A stretch of 12,360 nucleotides of DNA from Acidobacteriota bacterium. GTDB lineage: Bacteria; Acidobacteriota; Vicinamibacteria; Vicinamibacterales; SCN-69-37. Under the pieces are notes generated by a model that was given only the letters and a program-made list of their open reading frames with translations, was not told the origin of the DNA and made no database searches. A program made the translations under genes and the position numbers. Shown here in pieces: positions 5,716 to 12,360 of this stretch (positions within the stretch are counted from its first letter, which is position 1; the number at the start of each line of letters is the position of its first letter). The stretch lies in assembly GCA_021824055.1 (NCBI GenBank), contig JAKALV010000075.1:1-12360 (forward strand), in the 5' to 3' direction.

Positions 5716-6744
5716 ATGGCCGTCGAAATTCGCGTCTCCACCGACCGGATGAGCGGGCCCCAGAAAGCCGCCATCATGCTGATGTCGATCGATGAAGAGA
5801 GCTCGGCGGCGTTCGTCAAGCAGCTGCAGGAGCCCGAGATCGAGCGGCTCGCGCGCGAGATCGCAAACCTGGGCTCCGTGTCGGCCGAAATGGGCGAGGC
5901 GGTGCTGCTGGAAGCGCAGGAACTGGTGACGGGCGGGTACAACCCCCCGGTCGGCGGCGTCGAAGGCGCGCGTCGCCTGCTGGGACGCGCGGTCGGCAAC
6001 GATCAGTCGCGCCGCATCCTCGATCGTGTCAAACAGTCGTTTCCGATCTTCGGCGGATTCGCGGGATTGCAGAAGGTCAACCCGCAGCAGCTGTCGAAGT
6101 TCATCCTCGGCGAGCACCCGCAGACCGTGGCGCTGATCCTGGCGCACCTGAATCCCAGCAGCGCGTCCCTGCTGCTCACGCAGCTGCCCGACGACATGCG
6201 CGCCGACGTGCTGATGCGCATGGCGAGCATGGAGGACATCCCGCCCGACGTGATCGACCGCGTCTCGGGATTCATCGACCAGCGCATCAAGTCGCTCGGC
6301 GGCGCGAAGCAGGAAACGCGCGGCGGCCTGCGATCGGTCGCGGACCTGTTCAACCGCCTCGATCGCGGCGTGAGCCGCCCGACGCTCGAACTCATCGAAA
6401 GCAGCTCGCCCGACATGGCCGTGGCGATCCGCAACCTCATGTTCGTGTTCGACGATCTGGTTCATGTCGAGGACAACGGCGTGCGCGAGATCGTCAACCG
6501 CGCGGACCGCAAGACGCTGGTCGTGGCGCTCAAGGGCGCGAGCGAAGACGTCCGGCAGCGGTTCTTCCAGAACATGGCCAAGCGCGCGGCGGACCTGCTG
6601 CGCGAGGAGATGGAAGTGCTGGGCGCCGTCCGTCTGCGCGAAGTGGAGAAGGCGCAGCACGACATCGTCGGCATCGCGCGCAAGATGGAAGAAGAGGGCG
6701 CGATCACGCTCGGCGGCGCGGCGGGAGAGCCCTATGTGGTCTAA
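5716..6744 (+). CDS. fliG: Flagellar motor switch protein FliG
   Basis: The product has 342 residues, typical for FliG. The N-terminal FliF-binding domain (about 10-100) contains GPQKAAIMLMSI. The middle domain carries the FliM-binding GEHPQTVALIL (132-142). The MFVF hinge motif is seen as LMFVFDDLV (241-249), and the C-terminal torque domain (about 250-330) has charged residues in NRADRKTL, ASEDVRQRFFQNM and AADLLREEME. FliG couples stator action to rotor rotation and sets rotation direction with FliM and FliN. An AAGAGGA ribosome binding site inside the end of fliF lies 7 bases from the ATG. The gene follows fliF with no gap and overlaps fliH by 11 bases. Confidence 0.97.
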   Translation: MAVEIRVSTDRMSGPQKAAIMLMSIDEESSAAFVKQLQEPEIERLAREIANLGSVSAEMGEAVLLEAQELVTGGYNPPVGGVEGARRLLGRAVGNDQSRRILDRVKQSFPIFGGFAGLQKVNPQQLSKFILGEHPQTVALILAHLNPSSASLLLTQLPDDMRADVLMRMASMEDIPPDVIDRVSGFIDQRIKSLGGAKQETRGGLRSVADLFNRLDRGVSRPTLELIESSSPDMAVAIRNLMFVFDDLVHVEDNGVREIVNRADRKTLVVALKGASEDVRQRFFQNMAKRAADLLREEMEVLGAVRLREVEKAQHDIVGIARKMEEEGAITLGGAAGEPYVV

Positions 6745-7411
6745 AGCGCGTCGACTACCGGCCACCTCCGCGATCGAACCGTTTCCCTGGTTGGGCGGCG
6801 ATGGCGCGCGGATCGCGCCGGGGACGTCGTCGCGTCCGCACGAGCGCCTGCCGGAGACGGAGCTCGACGAAGCGGCCCTCCGCGCGCGCATCGACGCGAT
6901 GGAGCAGGAAGCCTTCGCGAAAGGCTATGCGCAGGGCGAGCGCGAAGGCCTGGCGGCCGCGGCCGAGCAGGCCGACGTGCTGATCACGCGGCTGTCGGGC
7001 ACGATCGACGACATCGCGTCGCTGCGCGCCGGCATGCTGCACAAGACCGAGCGCGACGTGGTGCGCATGGCCCTCGCCATCGCCCAGCGCGTCATGCATC
7101 GCGAGCTCGACACGGATCCGGAACTGCTGCTCGCCATGGCGCGCGTCGCCATCGACCGGCTCGGGGACGGCATCGTGGCCACGATCCATTTGCACACCGA
7201 TGACCATCGCGCGCTGATGGCGGTGCGGGCGCGGCGCCCCGACCTGGTGCCGTCGGCGGTGGCGCTCCAGCCCGACGTCACGGTGGCCCGCGGCGGGTGC
7301 GTCGTGCGCTCGGAATTCGGCGTCATCGATCTCGGCCTCGACACCCAGATCGCCGAACTGTCGCGGGCGCTGCTCGGCGAGGAATCGGCCGCCCTCGAGA
7401 AGTCGGCCTGA
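6734..7411 (+). CDS. fliH: Flagellar export ATPase regulator FliH
   Basis: The 225-residue protein fits FliH, the peripheral stalk that holds the FliI ATPase at the export gate. Tryptophans at 2 and 19 (EPFPWLG) lie in the N-terminal part, where FliH tryptophans contact FlhA in studied species. A helical region with EAFAKGYAQGEREGLAAA (59-76) includes short Gly-x3-Gly spacings typical of FliH. The C-terminal V-ATPase E-subunit-like domain ends in GGCVVRSEFGVIDLGLDTQ (187-205), a clear family mark. An ATG at 6734 with GGGAG 6 bases upstream is chosen, because the same frame stays open far upstream inside fliG without FliH-like sequence. The start overlaps the fliG end by 11 bases, implying translational coupling. 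Confidence 0.93.
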   Translation: MWSKARRLPATSAIEPFPWLGGDGARIAPGTSSRPHERLPETELDEAALRARIDAMEQEAFAKGYAQGEREGLAAAAEQADVLITRLSGTIDDIASLRAGMLHKTERDVVRMALAIAQRVMHRELDTDPELLLAMARVAIDRLGDGIVATIHLHTDDHRALMAVRARRPDLVPSAVALQPDVTVARGGCVVRSEFGVIDLGLDTQIAELSRALLGEESAALEKSA

Positions 7412-7413
7412 GC

Positions 7414-8739
7414 ATGGCCGCCTCACCCGCGGTGGAACCATTTCCCGTCGACCGGTACCTGGCGCGCATCGCCCGGGCGAACCCCGCCCCGCTCGCCGGC
7501 CACGTCGCGCGCGTCGTCGGCCTCGTGGTGGAGAGCGAGGGGCCGCACGCGAGCGTCGGCGAAGTCTGCGAGGTGCGTTTGAGCGACGGCGGTTCGATTC
7601 CCATGGAAGTGGTGGGATTTCGTGACGGCCGGCTCCTGTCGGTGCCGCTGGCCGACATGGCCGGCATCTGCCCAGGGGATCGCCTGATCGCCTCGGGCGC
7701 GGCACGATCGATCGGCATCGGCGAGCAGCTGCTCGGCCGCGTGATCGACGGCCTCGGCCGCCCGATCGATGGCCTCGGCCCGGTCGAAACGACCAGCGAA
7801 GGCGCGCTGCAGCCGCCCGCCATCAACCCAATGGACCGCGAGCCGGTGACCCGGCCGCTCAGCACCGGCGTGCGCGCGATCGATGCCCTGCTGACCTGCG
7901 GCCGCGGCCAGCGCATCGGCGTCTTCGGCGGCAGCGGCGTGGGCAAGAGCACGCTGCTCGGCATGATCGCCCGCGGCACGGAAGCGGACGTGGTGGTGCT
8001 CGCGCTCGTCGGCGAGCGCGGCCGCGAAGTACGCAGTTTTCTCGAGCAGGACCTCGGGCCGGAAGGCCTGGCCAAATCCGTGGTCGTGGTCTCGACGTCG
8101 GACAGTCCGGCGCTGGCGCGGCTGCGCGCGGCCTACGCGGCCACATCGATCGCGGAAGGGTTTCGTGACGCCGGCCGCAACGTGCTCCTGATGATGGACT
8201 CGGTCACGCGCTTCGCCATGGCGCAGCGCGAAGTGGGACTGGCCGCCGGCGAGCCGCCCACGGCGAAGGGCTATCCGCCCTCGGTGTTCGGTCTTTTGCC
8301 GGGACTCCTGGAGCGCGCCGGCAGCATCCGCGGCGCGGGCAGCATCACGGCGTTCTACAACGTCCTGGTCGAGGGCGACGATCACAACGAACCGATCTCC
8401 GACGCGGTGCGCGGCATTCTCGACGGGCACATCGTGCTCTCGCGCGAGCTCGCCGGGCGCAATCACTATCCGGCGATCGACGTGTTGGCGAGCATCAGCC
8501 GCACGATGCCGCCCGGGACCACCGCGGAACATCGCGCCAAGGCCGGGCAGACGCGCGAGTGGATGACGCTCCTGCGCGACAGCGAGGATCTCATCAGCGT
8601 CGGCGCGTACGTGCCCGGCACCCAGCCGCGGCTCGACGCGGCCATTCAGCGGCGTGACGCGATCCGCGAGCTGCTGTGTCAGCCCGCCGACATGCTCGGC
8701 AGCCTTTCCGACGCTGTCGACGTCCTCGACGCGCTCTGA
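7414..8739 (+). CDS. fliI: Flagellum-specific export ATPase FliI
   Basis: The 441-residue protein is the flagellar type III secretion ATPase, an F1-beta relative that works as a hexamer at the base of the export apparatus. Walker A GGSGVGKST lies at 172-180, the catalytic GERGREV motif at 200-206, and Walker B LLMMDSVTRF at 258-267. The family-specific GEPPTAKGYPPSVF follows at 279-292, with YPAIDVLASISRTM at 352-365 carrying the conserved arginine. All catalytic residues are intact. The ATG at 7414 lies 2 bases after the fliH stop; the frame extends further upstream into fliH but without family sequence. The fliH-fliI-fliJ order is canonical. Confidence 0.97.
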   Translation: MAASPAVEPFPVDRYLARIARANPAPLAGHVARVVGLVVESEGPHASVGEVCEVRLSDGGSIPMEVVGFRDGRLLSVPLADMAGICPGDRLIASGAARSIGIGEQLLGRVIDGLGRPIDGLGPVETTSEGALQPPAINPMDREPVTRPLSTGVRAIDALLTCGRGQRIGVFGGSGVGKSTLLGMIARGTEADVVVLALVGERGREVRSFLEQDLGPEGLAKSVVVVSTSDSPALARLRAAYAATSIAEGFRDAGRNVLLMMDSVTRFAMAQREVGLAAGEPPTAKGYPPSVFGLLPGLLERAGSIRGAGSITAFYNVLVEGDDHNEPISDAVRGILDGHIVLSRELAGRNHYPAIDVLASISRTMPPGTTAEHRAKAGQTREWMTLLRDSEDLISVGAYVPGTQPRLDAAIQRRDAIRELLCQPADMLGSLSDAVDVLDAL

Positions 8740-8742
8740 CCG

Positions 8743-9207
8743 ATGGCGATCTTCCGCTTCCGCGCCGCGGCGGCCCTGGAAGTACGGCGGCGCCAGGAAG
8801 ACGCCGCGCTGACCGAATGCACGCGCAAAGACGGGCTGAAACGCGCAGCCGACGACCAATGCCTCACCATCGAGGCTCGACGTCGCGACGCAGCGCAGGC
8901 GTTGATCGACGCGCAGGCGCAAGGTCAGGACAGCAGCACGCAAGGCTGGCACAGGAATTGGATTACAAGACTCTCGGCAGCTGCGGTCGCAGCCGCCGGC
9001 GACGCCGCGGCAGCCGCGCAGGCGGTTGAACAGGCGCGGCGGGTGTGGCGGGAGGCGCGCAAGAAGCGTCTCGTGCTGGAGCGGTTGCGCGACCGGGCGT
9101 GGCGCAGATTCCGCCACGAGGAAACGCGCCGCGAACAACTGGTGATTGATGAACTGGCGCGCGTGCGTTTCACGACACGGGCGTTCGAAGAGGGGAACGA
9201 TCGATGA
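8743..9207 (+). CDS. fliJ: Flagellar export chaperone/central stalk protein FliJ
   Basis: The product has 154 residues, close to the usual 145-150. It is predicted to be an antiparallel coiled coil: a charged N-terminal helix opening with FRFRAAAALEVRRRQEDAA (4-22), an alanine-rich turn region (about 78-97, AAAVAAAGDAAAAA), and a second charged helix with REARKKRLVLERLRDRAW (103-120). FliJ fits into the FliI hexamer like the gamma subunit of F1 and links it to FlhA. Sequence conservation in this family is low; the call rests on size, coiled-coil pattern and position directly after fliI. The stop overlaps the flgD ATG as ATGA. Confidence 0.87.
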   Translation: MAIFRFRAAAALEVRRRQEDAALTECTRKDGLKRAADDQCLTIEARRRDAAQALIDAQAQGQDSSTQGWHRNWITRLSAAAVAAAGDAAAAAQAVEQARRVWREARKKRLVLERLRDRAWRRFRHEETRREQLVIDELARVRFTTRAFEEGNDR

Positions 9208-9443
9208 GCACCGTCAACGCGCTCGGCAAAGACGCCTTCATGAACCTGCTGGTGACGCAGATGCAGCACCAGAACCCGCTCGAGCCCCAGGCGGACGGCG
9301 AATTCCTGGCGCAGCTCGCGCAGTTCAGTTCGCTCGAGCAGCTGCAGGGCATCAACGACAACATCGCGAAACTGATGACGTTCGTGGACGGTCTCGCGTC
9401 CGTCCCGACGGGCGCCACGCCAACGTCAACTTCGTCAACTTAG
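9204..9443 (+). CDS. flgD: Short flagellar hook assembly (cap) protein FlgD
   Basis: The 79-residue protein contains the complete conserved FlgD N-terminal region: GKDAFMNLLVTQMQHQNPL (8-26) followed by FLAQLAQFSSLEQLQGIN (34-51). It then ends after a Thr/Ser/Pro-rich tail. Enterobacterial FlgD has about 230 residues with Tudor-like and Fn3-like C-terminal domains forming the cap; none of that is present. The stop TAG at 9441-9443 is followed at once by the flgE ribosome binding site and gene, so the short form looks genuine rather than a recent break. FlgD caps the growing hook and guides FlgE insertion. AGGGG lies 8 bases before the ATG, which overlaps the fliJ stop. Confidence 0.92.
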   Translation: MSTVNALGKDAFMNLLVTQMQHQNPLEPQADGEFLAQLAQFSSLEQLQGINDNIAKLMTFVDGLASVPTGATPTSTSST

Positions 9444-9455
9444 GGAGCCTAAATC

Positions 9456-10730
9456 ATGTCCATGGGAGCGTTCTCGGCCAGCCTGGCCGGACTCAATGCC
9501 AATCAGCAGAAGCTCAGCGTGATCGGCAACAACCTGTCCAACATCAACACGATCGGCTTCAAGTCGAGCACGGTCGAGTTCGCCGATCTCGTCAGCCAGA
9601 ACGTCGGCGGCACGAGCCAGAATCCGATGCAGATCGGCCTCGGCGTGACGACGGGATCGATCTCGCCCAACTTTTCGCAGGGCGGCATCGAGAACACCGG
9701 CGTCGCCACGAACGTGGCGATCCAGGGCAACGGTTTCTTCGTGGTCGGCACGGCGCAGAACTCGGGCTCCCGGTCGTACACGCGCGCCGGCGATTTCGGC
9801 TTCAACGCCACCGGCACGCTCGTGACGGCGGGCGGTGATCCGGTGCTGGGCTACACCGCGATCGATCCGGTGACCGGCGCGGTGGTGACGAGCGGCCAGC
9901 CGGCCGCCATCACGATCCCGCCCGGCGTCCTCCGGGCTCCGGTGCCGACAACGTCATTCGCGACTGTGACGAATCTGAACACCACGACGGCCGTCGGCGG
10001 CACGTTCGCCACATCGGTGCAGATGTACGACGCCATCGGCGTGGCGCATGTCGCGAGCATCACGTTTACCAACACGGCGTCCGGCGCGTGGAACTACAGC
10101 ATGACGGTCCCCGGCGAGGAAGTGACCGGCGGCACCGCCGGCACGCCGTTCGAGATCGCAACGGGCTCGGTCGGGTTCGACGCGAACGGCCGCCTGGCCA
10201 CCGTGAACGGCGCCGCCGCGGCCAACCCCACGATCACGGGGCCGGCCTGGAGCGACGGCGCGACGTCGACGGACTTCGCGTGGACGATGCTGGACGCCAC
10301 CGGCGTCGCGTCGATCACGGGTTTCTCGTCGCCGTCGGCCACGACATCGGTGACGCAGAACGGCGCGGCCTCCGGATCGATCGACAGTCTCAGCATCAAC
10401 GCGACCGGCGAACTGGTCGCGTCGTTCGGCGCCGGCCGGTCGGTGACCGTGGCGCAGCTGGCGCTCGCGAGCTTCAGCAACCCGCACGGATTGAGCAAGC
10501 TCGGGGCGAACGGGTACGGCGAGACCGAGGCGTCGGGCATCGCGAACGTGGGCACGGCCGGCTCCGGCGGGCGCGGCACGGTGATCGGCAGCTCGCTCGA
10601 GCAGAGCAACGTGGACATCGCGCAGGAGTTCACGCAGATGATCCTCGCGCAGCGCGGCTATCAGGCCAACTCGAAGAGCATCACCGTTGCGGACGAGATG
10701 CTGGTCGAGACCCTCAATCTCAAGCGGTAA
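9456..10730 (+). CDS. flgE: Flagellar hook protein FlgE
   Basis: This 424-residue hook subunit starts with the rod/hook-type N terminus: SASLAGLNANQQKLSVIGNN (7-26) and LSNINTIGFKSS (27-38). It ends with SNVDIAQEFTQMILAQRGYQ and SKSITVADEMLVETLNLKR, the helices that form the inner core of the hook. The middle is rich in Thr, Ala, Gly and Val, as expected for the surface-exposed D1/D2 domains, and has no cysteine. Size is similar to Salmonella FlgE (about 400). The ATG at 9456 has GGGAG 8 bases upstream; the second ATG at 9462 is too far from it. It follows flgD by 12 bases. Confidence 0.96.
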   Translation: MSMGAFSASLAGLNANQQKLSVIGNNLSNINTIGFKSSTVEFADLVSQNVGGTSQNPMQIGLGVTTGSISPNFSQGGIENTGVATNVAIQGNGFFVVGTAQNSGSRSYTRAGDFGFNATGTLVTAGGDPVLGYTAIDPVTGAVVTSGQPAAITIPPGVLRAPVPTTSFATVTNLNTTTAVGGTFATSVQMYDAIGVAHVASITFTNTASGAWNYSMTVPGEEVTGGTAGTPFEIATGSVGFDANGRLATVNGAAAANPTITGPAWSDGATSTDFAWTMLDATGVASITGFSSPSATTSVTQNGAASGSIDSLSINATGELVASFGAGRSVTVAQLALASFSNPHGLSKLGANGYGETEASGIANVGTAGSGGRGTVIGSSLEQSNVDIAQEFTQMILAQRGYQANSKSITVADEMLVETLNLKR

Positions 10731-10737
10731 GGCCGCC

Positions 10738-10741
10738 GGAG
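10738..10741 (+). promoter_or_regulatory. Ribosome binding site supporting a GTG start for fliK
   Basis: GGAG ends 7 bases before the GTG at 10749. This is the only well-placed signal in the flgE-fliK gap, and the first in-frame ATG is about 40 codons downstream. Confidence 0.6.
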
Positions 10742-10748
10742 CGCGATT

Positions 10749-12360
10749 GTGTTGACGTCCTTTCCCGGACTTGGAGATACCGCTGCGCCCGTGCACGGCG
10801 CCGCGGGTCCCGCGAAGAGCGGCGCGACCGCGGCACACGGCCTCGATGGCGTGTTTGCCGCGCTGATGCTGGGCGTTCAGGCGTCGCAGGGTGCCCAGGG
10901 GGCGCCTGGCGAGCCGGTGGCGCAGGGCGCGCCGGGGCCAACAGGCGCGCCGCTGCCCGACGCGCTCGACGCGCCGGACGCGCCCGGCACCGACGCGCGA
11001 GACCTGGCCGCCAGGACCGTCGGCATCACCCGCTTCCTCGCCTCGCTGCGGATGCCGCCGACGTCGACGAACCAGGCGGCATCCCCGGGAAAAGCCGCCG
11101 CGTCGTCCGCTGGCACCGAACCAACGGCCGCGCCCGCCGACGCGTCAACTGGCGAGGATCGCTCCGCGCCCGTCATCGTGGTCGCGCCGGAGTTGCAGGT
11201 GGCGCAGGTGGTGCCGGTGGTGCAGGTGGCGCAGACGGTGCCGGTGGTGCAGGTGGCGCAGGTGGAGCAAGTGGCGCCAGCGGCGCAAGTGCCGCAAGTG
11301 GCGCAGACGGTGCCGGTGGCGCAGGGCGCGCAGACAGCGCAGGTCGCACCGGATATCGTCGCTGTGCAAGGCAGACCGAACGCCGAAAGCGCGCCGGTAG
11401 CGCAGGGTGCGCCGGCAGTGCAGGGTGCGCAGGTAGTGCAGGGCGAGCAGGCAGTGCAAGGCGCGCAGACAGCGCCGGCCGCACCCGATATCGTCGTTGG
11501 GCCAGGCAAGCCGAGCGCCGAAAGCGCTCCGGCGTCACCGCCCGCGTCCGCGGCACAGAAACTTCAGAACGCGATTGCCGCGCCGCCTCAGCAGGGCGCG
11601 ATGGAGACGCCCGCCGCGTCAGCGGCTCCGCTGCGAGCCACGCGCGACACTGCCGTTCCTCCGTCGGTTTCAGCGCCGGCTCAGTCGGGTGTGCCGGGCG
11701 CACCTGTCACGCCAGCCGCGGCGACGGCACAACTCGAGTCTGGCGCGCCGCCACCGGCGGTGGCGCCGGCCGGCCCCACCGTTTCGCAGGCGAAGCAACC
11801 AGCGGACGCCACGGCCACTGGCCGCCCGGACATATCAACAACGTCGGCACGCGGGTACGCGCAACCGCGCGTGGTCGCGCCGAGCACCGCCGGCGCAGAC
11901 GCCAATGCAGCCGCGTCAAAAGTGAAAGTGGCGCTCACACCCGCGGATGCCGCGCCGCTGCGCCTCGAGCGCGCCGTGATCGCATCGCGCGTGATGGCGC
12001 CGGTGCCTGTTCTGCCGCACACCGCGCCGGCTGTGGCCGCCGCGGTGGTGTCGCTGCCGGCGCCCTCGGCGGGCATCGCCGATTCGGCGCTGGGTTCCCA
12101 GATCGTTCAGTCGCTGCGCATGCAGTGGGCGCAGGGCGGCGGCGAGGCCACCATCGAGTTGAACCCCAATTTTCTGGGCCGCGTGCAGGTGTCGGTACGG
12201 GTCGATCGCGGCGTAGTCTCGGCCTCCGTGCAGGCCGACACGACCGTGGTCCGCGAATGGGTGGCCGCGCATCGCGACGACCTGACGCAGACGCTGGCCC
12301 AGCAGGGCCTGCGTCTCGACAAGCTCGAGATCGCCCAGGCGCCCAAGGAACAGCCCGCGC
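10749..12360 (+). CDS. fliK: Flagellar hook-length control protein FliK (3' end beyond window)
   Basis: The frame is open from GTG at 10749 to the last base (537 codons plus one base) with no stop, so the gene runs off the window. FliK is secreted through the flagellar export gate, measures hook length and switches export from hook to filament subunits. The conserved C-terminal switch domain begins near residue 448: SLRMQWAQGGGEATIELNPN, LGRVQVSVRVDRG, then LTQTLAQQGLRLDKLEI, matching the family pattern of LxPxxLGxVxV and a final LxxxGL motif. The roughly 440 residues before it are Ala/Pro/Gln/Val-rich and probably disordered. They contain Gln-Val-x tandem repeats (149-200) and a 24-residue duplication, and a short collagen-like Gly-x-y stretch at about 48-68. 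In many bacteria fliK precedes flgD and flgE; here it follows flgE. Confidence 0.9.
   Translation, partial: MLTSFPGLGDTAAPVHGAAGPAKSGATAAHGLDGVFAALMLGVQASQGAQGAPGEPVAQGAPGPTGAPLPDALDAPDAPGTDARDLAARTVGITRFLASLRMPPTSTNQAASPGKAAASSAGTEPTAAPADASTGEDRSAPVIVVAPELQVAQVVPVVQVAQTVPVVQVAQVEQVAPAAQVPQVAQTVPVAQGAQTAQVAPDIVAVQGRPNAESAPVAQGAPAVQGAQVVQGEQAVQGAQTAPAAPDIVVGPGKPSAESAPASPPASAAQKLQNAIAAPPQQGAMETPAASAAPLRATRDTAVPPSVSAPAQSGVPGAPVTPAAATAQLESGAPPPAVAPAGPTVSQAKQPADATATGRPDISTTSARGYAQPRVVAPSTAGADANAAASKVKVALTPADAAPLRLERAVIASRVMAPVPVLPHTAPAVAAAVVSLPAPSAGIADSALGSQIVQSLRMQWAQGGGEATIELNPNFLGRVQVSVRVDRGVVSASVQADTTVVREWVAAHRDDLTQTLAQQGLRLDKLEIAQAPKEQPA
11193..11348 (+). repeat. 9/27-base in-frame repeats in fliK (Gln-Val-x)
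   Basis: The 52 codons are dominated by Gln-Val-Ala, Pro-Val-Val and similar triplets with a 9-base period. A 24-base segment, starting GTGCCGGTGGTGCAGG, is present exactly at 11211-11234 and again at 11238-11261, giving a higher 27-base period. A shorter ACGGTGCCGGTG unit recurs further on. All copies keep the reading frame. Confidence 0.85.
11325..11531 (+). repeat. Segmental duplication in fliK, offset 135 bases
   Basis: The 72-base stretch at 11325-11396 and the one at 11460-11531 encode related 24-residue segments, each opening with GAQTA, containing APDIV and ending with AESAP. By eye 17 of 24 residues agree. The offset of 135 bases (45 codons) suggests an in-frame duplication of a 45-codon block followed by divergence. 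Confidence 0.75.

Noticed and set aside
9204..9443. flgD as a truncated pseudogene
   Set aside because: The downstream flgE has its own well-placed ribosome binding site right after the stop, and there is no leftover FlgD C-terminal sequence between them, so a naturally short FlgD is more likely.
10877..11509. Minus-strand frame coding a Cys/Thr-rich repetitive protein
   Set aside because: The Cys-Ala-Thr repeats are the reverse of the Gln-Val-x codons in fliK, which continues in frame into the FliK C-terminal domain. This is a shadow of the repeat.

Overview
The window is a GC-rich bacterial chromosome segment carrying the early part of a flagellar basal body/hook gene cluster and, just upstream, its likely two-component regulators. 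Ten complete flagellar genes run on the + strand (flgB, flgC, fliE, fliF, fliG, fliH, fliI, fliJ, flgD, flgE). A fliK that is still open at the last base follows them. Gaps are 0-18 bases and two junctions overlap, so this reads as one operon. The organism is a flagellated, Gram-negative-type bacterium with high GC. The heptamer repeat block and the FlrC-like control would fit Acidobacteriota (Vicinamibacteria-like) or a related deep lineage, but taxonomy cannot be fixed from this sequence alone.

Layout. 1-148: flank with no convincing gene. 149-880 (+): small soluble sensor histidine kinase. 862-1097: heptanucleotide repeat block in two opposite orientations, lying between the convergent kinase and regulator genes. 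1101-2549 (-): NtrC/FlrC-type sigma-54 activator (receiver, AAA+ with an intact GAFTGA loop, Fis-type HTH). 2550-2867: divergent control region with two excellent sigma-54 (-24/-12) promoter matches pointing outward, one at the activator gene and one at flgB. 2868-10730: flgB to flgE. 10749-12360: fliK, partial, with repeat-rich low-complexity sequence before the conserved C-terminal domain.

How the parts fit. The kinase probably phosphorylates the activator. The activator, working with sigma-54 RNA polymerase, probably turns on both its own gene and the flagellar operon from the shared divergent region. The operon encodes the proximal rod (FlgB, FlgC), the MS-ring/rod adaptor (FliE), the MS ring (FliF), a rotor switch protein (FliG), the export ATPase complex (FliH, FliI, FliJ), the hook cap (FlgD, unusually short here), the hook (FlgE) and the hook-length ruler/secretion switch (FliK).

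Most of the window is conserved flagellar machinery. The less ordinary parts are the paired divergent sigma-54 promoters, the heptamer array that also forms the 3' end of the kinase gene, the Gly-Ser-X repeat at the FliE N terminus, the minimal 79-residue FlgD, and FliK placed after flgE with in-frame 9/27-base repeats and a 135-base-offset duplication.
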